DNA of 64,000 nt from Gordonia araii NBRC 100433 (GTDB lineage: Bacteria > Actinomycetota > Actinomycetes > Mycobacteriales > Mycobacteriaceae): positions 33,307-97,306 of the forward strand of contig NZ_BAEE01000011.1 in the NCBI RefSeq assembly GCF_000241265.1. The letters run 5' to 3'. How positions within the stretch are numbered: position 1 is the stretch's first letter; each line of letters starts with the position of its first letter. Of the stretch, positions 33,153 through 45,100 are shown in pieces. Under the pieces are notes generated by a model. It was given only the letters and a program-made list of their open reading frames with translations. It ran no database searches and was not told the origin of the DNA. The translations under genes and the position numbers were made by a program.

Positions 33153-36100
33153 GCGCGGCGCGGACGGTGCACATCCGGGTGCCCGCGGACGTGACCGAAG
33201 CCGTGCTGGGCACGGCTCCCGAGGCTTTCGCGACGGGCAGCACCGAGATCATGCTGGCGGCCCTGGCCCGCGCGGTGCGCGGCTATCAGCGCGATGCCGG
33301 AATCGTCGACGACCGTCCGGTCTCGGTGCAGGTCGAGCGCCACGGGCGCGACGACGCGGTGATCGCGCACAGCGAGGGTCGCGCCGACCTCACCCGCACG
33401 GTCGGGTGGTTCACCACCATCGCGCCGGTGCTCCTCGATCCAGCCGACGATGCGGTCCACGCGGTGAAGGCGGCGAAGGAGGAACTCGCCGGTCAGCCCG
33501 ACGCCGGTGCCGGATTCGGCGTCCTGCGCTACGGCGCGGATTCGCCGCTGCGGCAACGGCCGTTGCCGAGCATCGGGTTCAACTTCTTCGGCGCGGGTGC
33601 GGCCGCCGGAGCCGACACCGCGCCGGATCTCGCTGACGAACTCCTCCCCGCCGCCGACGGGCCGGTGCTGCCCCCGTCGCTCAGCGCGCGCATGCGCCCG
33701 GCCAACGCGTTGACCGTCAATGTGAGCACGGTCGCGAGCGACGGTGGACGAGAGCTGGCGGCCGATGTCGGCTACGACCCCGCCGTCCTCGACGAGGACG
33801 AGGCGGCAGACCTCGGACGACGCTGGGTCGACGAGCTGCGAGCGATCGTCGAGTCCGTGGCTGCTGGCGATGTCGGTCTGAGCCCGTCGGACGTCCCGGG
33901 CGCGCAGATCACCCAAGCCGACCTCGACGATCTGGCCGCGCGTTACCCGGGCGCGGCCGTCTGGTCGTTGTCGCCGTTGCAGCGCGGCCTGTACTTCCAG
34001 CACGAGTTGGTCGCCGACGAGACCGACGGGCTCGACGTCTACGCCACGCAAGCGGTCATCGGTTTCGAGGGCAAGGTCGACGAGGCGCGGTTGCGCTCGG
34101 CGATCGCCAACGTGCTCGCCCGCCACCGCGCGTTGCGGGCCGGCTTCGTCCGTGCGGCGAGCGGGACGGTGGTCGCCGTCATCCCGTCCGAGGTCGATCC
34201 GCCGGTCGAGGTCCGCGACGTTTCCGACGATCCGGACGCCCTGGACGCGCTGGCCGGCGCGGAACGTCTACGGCCGTTCGATCTCGCCGCTCCGCCGGTC
34301 ATCAGATTCGTCCTGGCGCGCGGCACCGGGAGCGACAGCCTCGTGGTGACCAACCACCACATCCTGTTCGACGGCTGGTCGGGGCCGCTGGTCCTGGCCG
34401 ACCTGCTGAGCTACTACGCGACCGGCGGGCCGGCCATCCCCGGCGCCGATGTGCGGCCGGGGGCGCAGGGCGACTTCGCGGACTATCTCGCGCAGATCGC
34501 CGCGACCGACCAGGCGACGAGTATCGCCGCATGGCGCACCGCGCTGGCCGGACTCGACGGCCCGACCCTCGTGGGCACCGGTGCGGGAGTCGACCGCGAC
34601 GGTTTGCCCGAGCAGGAGCGCTCGCACCTCGGGCCGGAGCTGACCGCACGGCTCGCCGCGATGGGACGCGAGCGGCAGGTCACCGTCAGCACGGTTCTCC
34701 AGGCGGCCTGGGCGGTGTTCCTGTCGCGGCTGACCGGCAACACGACCGTCTGCTTCGGCGAGACCGTCTCCGGCCGGCCCGCGCAGCTCGACGGGGTCGA
34801 GACGATGATCGGCCTGTTCATCAACACGCTGCCGGTCGCGGTCACCGTCGACCCCGATCAGACCGTCACCGAGCTGGTCGACGGCATGCAGCGCGCGAAG
34901 GTCGACGTCCTCGACCACCAGCACGTGAGCCTCGCCGAGATCGCTGGCGCCGTCGGCGAGCAGGTGCTCTTCGACACCCTGACCCTGCACGAGTCCTACC
35001 CGATCGACGCCGAGAGCCTCGAGAACGCGGCCCCGGCCGGCGACGGCCTCGCCGTGCGCGACATCGACATGGTCGACGCCACGCACTATCCGCTGAACCT
35101 CTACACCGCGCCGATCCAGGGTCGGGAGCCGGGCGAGCAGAACGAAACGGTTGCCGCAGACGACGTCGCCGTCACGTTCAAGTACCTGCCGGGCGAGTTC
35201 AGCGCCGCTCAGATCCGGGCCTTCGCCGAGGTCTACTTCGAGATCCTGCGGACCATGGTCGCCGACCCGGACCGGCGCCTGCGCGATATCGACCCGGCGT
35301 CGGAGGGGCTGCGCCGCGAGGCGCTGGACCGTGCCGTCGGGCCCGTGGTGGAGATCTCGCGGGACACGCTGCCCGACGGACTCGCCGCGCAGGCGGCCAA
35401 AACCCCGACGGCCGTGGCGCTGCGGTTCGGCGACCGAGAGGTGACCTACCGCGAGTTCGCGGCCCGGGTGAACACCCTGGCCCGTGAGCTGATCGCGCTC
35501 GGCGTCGGTCCGGAGGATGCGGTCGCGGTGTGCATGCCGCGTTCGGTCGAGATGTTGATCGCGCTGCACGCCATCGTGGCCGCCGGTGGCCAATACGTGC
35601 CGATCGACACCGAAGCGCCCCCCGAAAGAACCCAGTACATGCTCGACACGGCGGGCGTGGCCCTGGCGCTGGCGACCGACGCGGACATCGAACCGCTGCG
35701 CGGAACGTCGGCGCGCACGGTGGTCGTGGACGCGCGGGAGCCGGTCGACGAGGCGGCCGCGGATACACCGATCGCCGACGTCGACCGCCGGAGCCCGCTG
35801 AGGCCGGCGCACGCGGCGTACACGCTGTTCACCTCCGGCTCGACGGGCCGGCCCAAGGGCGTGACGCTGTCGCACGAGGCCGTCGTCAACCGGCTGCTGT
35901 GGGGCAACGACGAGTTCGGGTGGGGCGCCGACGACATCGTCGTGCAGAAGACCCCCTACACCTTCGATTGCTCGGTGCCCGAACTGTTCGCGCCGTTCCT
36001 GGTGGGGGCCGCGCTGGTCATCGCGAAGCCCGGCGGACACGCCGATCCGCTCTACCTCGCCGACCTCGTCGCCACGACCGGAGCGACGTCGATGCACTTC

Positions 36101-39100
36101 GTGCCGTCGATGCTCTCGGTCTTCAACGACATCGTCGGGGGAGTGCCCGGCGTACGCGACGGGCTGGCGAGTCTGCGCTGGATCTACACGACCGGCGAGG
36201 CGCTGCCGCCCGCGGTCGCCGCGCGCACCCGCGAACTGATCCCCGGGGCACGGTTCTACAACCTGTACGGGCCGACCGAAGCGGCGATCGAAATCACCTA
36301 TGAACCCGTCGAGACGGTCGGCGATCGCATCGGCATCGGTGTGCCGGTGTGGAACTCGACGGCGTACGTCCTCGACGAGCAGCTGCGGCCGGTCCCGCCG
36401 GGGATGCCCGGCGAACTGTATCTGGGCGGGGTCCAGCTGGCCCGCGGCTATGCCGCCCGCCCAGATCTGACCGCTGAGCGGTTCGTGGCCGATCCATTCG
36501 CCGGGACGACGACGCCGTCGGGGGAATCGACACCTCCGGGGTCGCTGCTGTACCGCACCGGCGACCTGGTGCGCATTCTTCCCGGCGACGATTCGGCCGC
36601 CGACCGCCTCGAGTACCTCGGCCGCACGGACTTCCAGGTGAAGCTGCGGGGGCAGCGCATCGAACTGGGCGAGATCGAATCGGCGATCGCCGGGGCACCC
36701 GGGGTGGTGCACGCCGCGGCCACCGTGGTCAGCGCACCCGGCGGCGCCGAGCACCTGGTCGGCTACTACGCCCCCGCGAGCGCCGACGAGGGGACCGTCA
36801 AGGCTGCCGTGGCCGACGCGCTGCCGGAGTACATGCGGCCGACGCTGTGGGTGCCGCTGGACGACATCGTGCTCAACACGGCCGGAAAGCTGGACCGCAA
36901 CGCGCTGCCGTCACCCGAGTTCGCCGCCGAAGCGGCGTTCCGCGCACCGTCGACGCCGGCCGAGGCGGCGATCGCCGATACCTTCGCCGACCTGCTCGGC
37001 CTCGACGAGGTCAGCGCCGATGCCGACTTCTTCGATCTCGGCGGCAACTCGCTCACCGCCACCCAGTTGGCTGGACGCCTGTCGGCACTGACCGGCACCC
37101 GCGTCGGGGTGCGCGTCCTGTTCGAGTCGCCGACGCCGGCAGCTCTCGCCGCACTCCTCGATCTGGACGGGTCCGCCGGTCGCGACGATCAGCCCGTCGC
37201 CGAACGGTCCGCCGAACTCCCGCTCTCGCTGGCCCAGCAGCGGATGTGGTTCCTCAACACCTTCGACCCCGATACGACGGCCTTCAACCTGCCGCTCGCC
37301 ATGCGCCTGCTCGGGCCGCTCGACGACGCCGCCATGGCGGCGGCCGTGCACGACGTCCTCGAGCGTCACGAGGTGCTGCGAACCCGCTACCCGGCGACCG
37401 ACGACGGCGGCGCGCGTCAGGAGATCGTCGACGCCGACACCGCAGCGGCCGAGGTCGGGTACGCCCGGCACACGGTCGCCGATCCGATCGCCGCGACGGC
37501 GGCCCTCTGCGGCCAGACCTTCGACGTCACCCGTGACATCCCCATCCGCATCGCGGTGTTCGCCGCGCCGGAGGGCGGCGAACAGGTGCTGGCGGCCGTC
37601 GTCCACCACATCGCCGCCGACGGTGTCTCCCTGGGGCTGATCGGCACCGAAGTGATGACCGCGTACGCGGCGCGGGCCGCGGGCACGGCGCCGCAGTGGC
37701 AGCCGCTGCCCGTCCAGTTCGCCGATGTCGCGCTGCGCCAGCGCGAACGTCTCGGCTCACTCGACGACCCGCAGTCGGAGTTGGCGAAGCAGTACGCCTA
37801 CTGGCTCGACGCGCTGTCCGGTCTGCCCGAGGTCACCGAGATTCCCGGCGACCGCGCCCGTCCGCCGGTGGCGTCGATGGCCGGCGACACGACCTACTTC
37901 ACGGTGCCGCCCGAGGTCGTCGACGGAGTGCGCGACGTCGCGCGCTCGACCGGAGCCACCGACTTCATGGTCGTGCACGCCGCGCTCGCCGCCCTCATCG
38001 CCCGGCTGGCCGGCACCGCCGACGTCGTGGTCGGCACCCCCGTCGCCGGGCGCGGCGACCCGGAGACCGCGGGCACCGTCGGCATGTTCGTCAACACCCT
38101 GGTCCTGCGCACGCCGGTCGATCTCGCCGGCGACGGCGAGGAACTGGTGCGCGCCGTGCGGGCGGTGGATTCGGCGGCCCTGGACAACTCCGAGGTGCCG
38201 TTCGAATACCTGGTGGAGGCGCTCGCGCCGACGCGGACCGAGGCGCACACGCCGCTGTTCCAGATCCAGCTCGCCTTCCAGAACTTCGCCGCCGGCAGCG
38301 ACGGGGCGGGCGGCGTCGCCGGACTGGTCGTCGAACCGGTTCGCCCGCCGGTCACCGCCGTGCAGAACGACCTGACCTTCGTTTTGGCGCCCGACGGTGC
38401 CGGCGGCTGGACCGGGCAGCTGCCGTATGCGACCGACCTGTACGACGACGAGACCGCGCAGCGATTGGCGCGGCGCTTCGTCGACCTCCTCGCCGGACTG
38501 GTCGCGAAGCCTCACCTGCCCGTCGGCGACCTGCCGGTCCTCGACGACACCGAGCGCAGTGAGATCGAGCGCTGGTCGCGCGGGGAGGACCGGGAAGTCG
38601 CGGACGACCTCATCCCCGAGATTCTGGCCGCGCGCGCCGCGGCCGCCCCCGATTCGACCGCGCTGGTCTTCGAGGGGCGAACGGTCTCCTACGGCGAGTT
38701 CTCGACGCGGGTGAACACCCTGGCCCGCGAGTTGATCGCACTCGGCGTCGGGCCCGAGGACGCGGTGGCCGTGTGCATGCCGCGTTCGGTGGAGATGCTC
38801 GTCGCGCTGCACGGGGTGATCGCCGCCGGCGGCCAGTACGTGCCGATCGACACGACGGCGCCGGCCGAGCGGGTCGAGTACATGCTCGACACCGTCGACG
38901 CGAAACTGCTGCTGGTGCGGCCCGACGACACGACGCATCCCGTCGCGAGGGCAGCCGCGGCGGGCGGAGCCCGCGTCCACCCGCTCGACGCCACCGCGGC
39001 CACCGCCCCCGCCGCCCCGGTCGTCGACGCCGAACGCCGTGCGCCGCTGCGACCGGACCACGCCGTGTACACGCTGTTCACCTCGGGATCGACCGGCCGG

Positions 39101-42100
39101 CCCAAGGGCGTGACGCTGAGCCACCGCGCGGTGCTCAACCGCCTGTGGTGGGGGCTGGACGAGATCGCGTGGAACGCCGACGACGTGATCGTGCAGAAGA
39201 CGCCCTACACCTTCGACTGTTCGGTGACCGAGCTGTTCGCCCCCTTCCTCGTCGGCGCCACCCTCGTCGTCGCGCGCCCGGGCGGACATGCCGACCCGCG
39301 CTATCTGGCCGACCTCATCGCGACCGAGCGGGTGACCTCGGTGCACTTCGTCCCGTCGATGCTCGCGGTCTTCCTCGACGTCGTCGACGACGAGCAGATG
39401 GCTCGGCTGACCGACCTGCGCCACGTGTCGGCGACGGGCGAGGCGCTGCCGCCCGCCGTGGCCGCGGAGGTCCTCGACCGTCTCGACGTCGACCTCTGGA
39501 ACCTCTACGGCCCGACCGAGGCCGCCGTTGAGATCACCTACTCCAAGATCGGCGAGGTCGGCGATGCCATCCCGATCGGCAAGCCGGTGTGGAACTCGAC
39601 CGCCCTCGTGCTGGATGCCCGGCTGCGGCCGGTGCCGGCGGGCGTTCCCGGCGAGCTGTACCTGGGCGGCGTGCAACTGGCCCGCGGCTACGCGGCGCGC
39701 GGCGACCTGAGCGCCGAGCGCTTCGTCGCCAATCCATACGGCGCGCCCGGCGAGCGGATGTATCGCACCGGCGATCTGGTGCGATGGAACACCGCGGGCG
39801 CCGGGAGCGAAGCGAGCGGGCCCATTCGACACGGCGAACTCGAATACCTGGGCCGGACCGACTTCCAGGTGAAGCTGCGCGGGCAGCGCATCGAGCTGGG
39901 CGAGATCGAGTCGGTGATCGCGGCGGCACCCGGCGTGGTGCACGCGGCCGCGACGGTGGTCCCCGGCCCGGGCGGCACCGAGCACCTGGTCGGCTACGTG
40001 AGCTCGGCCGGCGGTCCGGCCGTCGACACAGAGGCGGTCAAGGCCTCTGTGGCCGCGTCGCTGCCGTCCTACATGGTGCCGACGGTATGGGTCGCACTCG
40101 ACGACGTCGTGCTGAACACGGCCGGAAAGCTGGACCGCAACGCGCTTCCCGCCCCGGATTTCGAGACGGTCGCCGCGGAGTTCGTCACTCCCGCGTCGCC
40201 CGACGAGACGGCGGTGGCCGGCGTCTTCGCCGAGGTCCTGGGCGTCGAGCGGGTCAGCGTCACCGAATCGTTCTTCGATCTGGGCGGCAACTCGCTCTCG
40301 GCGACCAAACTGGCCGCGCGGGCCGGCGACGCGCTCGGTGCCGACATCGCGGTGCGCGACGTCTTCGAGGCGCCGACGGTCCGCGACCTGGTCGCCAGGA
40401 TGGCCGGCGGCGCACCGGTGGCCCTGCCGCCGGTGACCGCGGTCGAGCACCGCCCGCACCGCATCCCACTGACGAACGCGCAACGGCGGATGTGGTTCAT
40501 CAACCGCTTCGATCCGACGCTGCCGACCTACAACATTCCGATCGGGCTGAGGATCGGCGGAGACCTGGACCTCGACGCGCTGCGGGCGGCCGTCGACGAC
40601 GTCATGGCGCGGCACGAAGTGCTGCGCACGCTGTTCCCCGATCACGACGGCGTGCCCTACCAACTCGTGTTGCCGGCCGACGACGCCGCCGACCTGGTCG
40701 ACTGGGGCGTCGTCGAGGATGACGAAGCCCTGGCGACCGCGGCCGGCACCGGCTTCGACCTCGCCGAGGAACTGCCCATCCGGATCCGGCTGCGGCAGGT
40801 GGCGGCCACGGAACACGTCCTGCTGGTCGTGGTGCACCACATCGCGGGCGACGGGCATGCCGGCCAGGTGCTGGCGCGCGACCTGATCGGCGCCTACCTC
40901 GCCCGGGCCGCCGGCACCGCGCCGACGTGGTCGCCGTTGCCGGTCCAGGTTGCCGACGTCGCCGTGTGGGAGGAACAAGTCCTGGGGGCCGCGGACGATC
41001 CCGGCTCGGTGCTCGGCGCGGAACTGGAGTTCTGGCGCAAAACACTCGAGGCGGCGCCGGATCTGCTGGAACTGCCGACCGACTTCGCCCGCCCGCCGGT
41101 CGCGTCGATGCGCGGGGCCCGGACCGATTTCGAGCTGTCCGCCGCGACCGCCGGCGCGGTCACCCGGTTCGCCCGGGAGCACCGGGTGACGCCGTTCATG
41201 GTCGTGCACGCCGCGCTGGCGGCGCTGCTCGCGCGATTGGCCGGCACCGACGACGTCGCCGTCGGCACCCCGATCGCCGGCCGGGGACGGCGCGAACTCG
41301 ACGACGTGGTCGGCATGTTCGTCAACACGCTCGTGTTGCGCACCGAGGTCGACCCGCGCGCGAGCTTCGCCGAACTGGTCGATGAGGTGCGGCGCGTCGA
41401 CCTCGACGCGTTCGCCCACGCACATCTTCCGTTCGAGTACCTGGTCACCGAGCTGGCGCCGGTCCGCTCGGAGGCGTTCGCGCCGTTCGCGCAAGTCCTC
41501 CTGACTGTCGAAGAAGGTGCCGGCCCCCAGCCGGGCGACGAGACGGCCGGCGGCCTGTCGCTGTCGCCGCTGGACGTGGGGGAGGTGCCGGCGAAGGTCG
41601 ACCTGCTCGTCGGCGTGGTCACCGATCCGCGAGACGGCCAGCCGTGGCGGGGGAGCATCGAGTACGCGACCGACCTGTTCACCGCCGAGACCGTCGCCGC
41701 GTTCGCGGCCCGGTTGGAAGCGCTCCTCGCTGGCTTCACCGCATCGCCGGAACGGCCCGTCGGATCGGCACCGTTGCTCAACGCCGCCGAGCGCGCCGAA
41801 CTGCTGCCCATGCGGTCGGGTCAGGGCGTGGCGCCGGTGGTTTTGGCCGACTTGTTCGCCGCTGCGGCGGCAGAGGCGCCCGACGTGCTCGCCGTCGTCG
41901 ACGGAGACGGGCAGCGGTTGACGTACGGCGAGATCGACGAGCGTTCCAACCGGCTGGCGCGGTGGCTGATCGGTCGCGGCGTCGGGGCGGACGACCTGGT
42001 CGCCTTGGCGATCCCCCGATCGGCCGAACTCCTGGTCGCGGTGTGGGCGGTGGCGAAGACCGGTGCCGGATACGTCCCGATCGACCCGGACTATCCGGCG

Positions 42101-45100
42101 CAGCGGCGCAGCACCATGGTCGACGACAGCGGCGCCCGCGTCGGGCTGATCGCCGCCGGACTCGACGACAACGGAGACGCCGGCGAGTGCCGGTGGGTCC
42201 GCTTCGGCGCGGAACTCGACGGCGAGCTGGCCGGGCTGTCGTCGTCGGCGATCGCCCCGGCCGAGCGAGTGCGGCCGGTCACCGCCGAGAACCTCGCCTA
42301 CGTGATCTACACGTCCGGCTCGACCGGCAAGCCCAAGGGCGTCGCGGTGAGCCACGCCGGCATCGCGAACCTCGCCGCCGCCGCGGCCCGCGACGTCTCG
42401 GTGCCCCGCGCCGCGCGGGTGCTGGGCTTCGTCTCGCCGAGTTTCGACGTGTCGGTCTTCGACTACCTCGTGGCCACGACCGCGCGGGCCACCCTCATGT
42501 ACCGACCGGGCCCCGTCGTCGGCGGTTCCGAACTGGAGCGGTGGATCGTCGACAACCGCGTCGAGTACGGGTTCCTGACTCCGTCGGTGCTCGCCTCGTT
42601 GGACCCGGCGAACACCGGTTCGCTTCGAGTGCTCTACGCCGGCGGCGAGGCGATTTCGAAGTCGCTGGTCAACCGCTGGGCCCCGCACCTGGAGCTGCGG
42701 AACCTCTACGGGCCGACCGAGGCGACGATCGCCGCGACGCTGTCGGCACCGCTGCGGGCGGCCGATGAGCGGGTGCCGCTGGGTGCCCCGGTGCTCGGGG
42801 TCGAGCTGTTGGTGCTGGATTCCTCGCTGATGCCGGTCCCGGTCGGCGTGAGCGGAGAACTGTATCTGTCGGGCCCCGGTCTCGCCCGCGGCTACCTCGG
42901 CCGATCCGCACTGACCGCCGAGCGGTTCGTCGCGGACCCGCACGGTGGGGCGGGCCGGCGCATGTACCGGACCGGCGACGTGGTCCGCTGGATGCGCGAT
43001 CACGACGGCGCGCTGATCCTCGACTACGTCGGCCGCAGCGATCACCAGGTGAAGTTGCGCGGCCTGCGGATCGAGGTCGGCGAGATCGAGACGGCACTCA
43101 CCGGCGCCACCGGGGTCGCCGCCGCGGTCGTCCTGGGAGTGAACGACACGGGTGTGCAGTCGACGGGCGAAAGCACCGGGGTCACGGCCCTGGCCGCCTA
43201 TGTCGTACCCGAGCGCGGGGCCGGCCTGGATCCGAACGACATCCGGTCCGAGATCGCGGCCGGACTGCCGGCCTACATGGTGCCCTCGTCGATCACCGTC
43301 ATCGACGAGTTGCCCATGACCCCCGTCGGCAAGCTGGACACCGCCGCGCTGCCCGCACCGGTGTTCGCCGCGGCCGACGAGCACGTCGTACCGCAGACGA
43401 CGGCCGAGCAGGCGATCGCCGCCGTGTACGCCGACCTTCTCGGCGTCAGCCGCGTCGGATCGACCGATTCCTTCTTCGACCTGGGCGGCAACTCGTTGTC
43501 GGCGACGCGCCTGGTGTCGCGCGTCGGCGAAGTCCTCGGCGTCGAGATCGGGGTCAGGGACGTCTTCGAGGCGCCGACGGTCGGGGAGCTGGCCGCCCGG
43601 GTCGCCCGGGCGACCGAAGCGGCGCTGCCGACGGTGACCCGGGTCCAGTCGCGCCCGCCCGCCCTCCCGCTGTCGTTCGCGCAGCGGCGGATGTGGTTCA
43701 TCAACCAGTTCTCGCCCGGTGCGTCCGCGGGCTACAACGTGCCGTTGGCGGTGCGCCTGACCGCGGACGCCGGGGGCGCAGGGCTGGACGTCGCCGCGAT
43801 GCGCGCCGCCGTGGCCGACGTGATGGCGCGCCAGGAAACACTGCGGACCCGCTTCGTCCAGACCGCCGACGGGGAGGTCGTCGCGGTTATCGCCGATCCC
43901 GCGCGGGCGGCAGGCGAACTGGACTGGCTGGAGCTGGCCGCATCGAGTCCCGACGAGGCGACCGCCACCGCTGCCGACATCGTGACCAGGGGATTCGACG
44001 TCTCGACCGATCTTCCGATCCGTGGCGCGGTCATCGAGCTGGCGCCCACCGATCACATCGTCGTGCTGGTGCTGCACCACATCGCCGCCGACGGTCAGTC
44101 GCTGACGCCGCTGCTCGACGACCTGGTGCGCGCCTACCTTGCCCGGTCCGCCGGGCGGTCGCCGGATTTCGCGCCCTTGCCGGTCGACTACGTCGACTAC
44201 TCGCTGTGGCAGCAACGGGTGCTGGGCGACCCGGACGACCCCGAATCGCGGGCCGCCCAGCAGCTGGCGCACTGGACCGGCCAACTCGCGGGACTGCCCG
44301 ACGTGATCACCCTGCCGACCGACCGGCGCCGCCCGGCCGTCGCCAGCATGCGCGGGGCGGCCGTCGACTTCACCGTCGACGCCCAGGTGCGCGCCGCGGC
44401 GCGCCAGCTCGCGGCGGCACACGGCACCACCGAGTTCGCCGTGACCCAGGCGGCGGTGTCGGCGCTGGTCGCCCGACTGTCGGGTACCAGCGACGTCGCG
44501 ATCGGCATACCGGTGGCCGGTCGCGGCCAGCGGGAACTCGAACCCCTGGTCGGCATGTTCGTCAACACCCTCGTGCTGCGGGCCGAAGTCGAGTCGTGGG
44601 ACTCCTTCGACGCGCTGGTCGACCAGGCGTCGGGCGTCGTGGTCGACGCCTTGTCACACGCCGACGTCCCGTTCGAGCACGTCGTCGAGGCACTCAACCC
44701 GGTGCGTTCGGAATCCTTCGCTCCGCTGACCCAGGTGTTCTTCACGTTCGAGCAGAACGATCCGGTCGACGTCGACCTGGGCGGGCTGCGGGTCCGGGGC
44801 GTCGATCCGGGCGCGACCGCGGCCAAGGTTGACCTGAACTTCGCACTGTCGGTCGATGCGCGCACCGACGGCTACGCGGGCCAATTGATCTACGCGACAG
44901 ACCTCTTCAACGAGCAGACGGCCGCCGCCATCGCCGGCCGCTTCACCGCGCTGCTCGGGGCCCTGGTGCGTTCGCCGCACGCGGCGGTCGGCGACCACCT
45001 CATCCTCACCGACGCCGAGCGCGCGCACCTGGCGGCGCAGACGGCGCCGGTCGCCGACACCGAGCACGCCGACTCCTCACTGGTCGAACGATTCGCCGCG

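Noticed and set aside
37757..44422. 2221-codon open frame on the minus strand across NRPS3
   Set aside because: It is the antisense shadow of the NRPS gene in very GC-rich DNA. Its protein is low-complexity (Gly/Arg/Asp/His/Val) with no domain, while the plus strand has continuous C-A-T domains.
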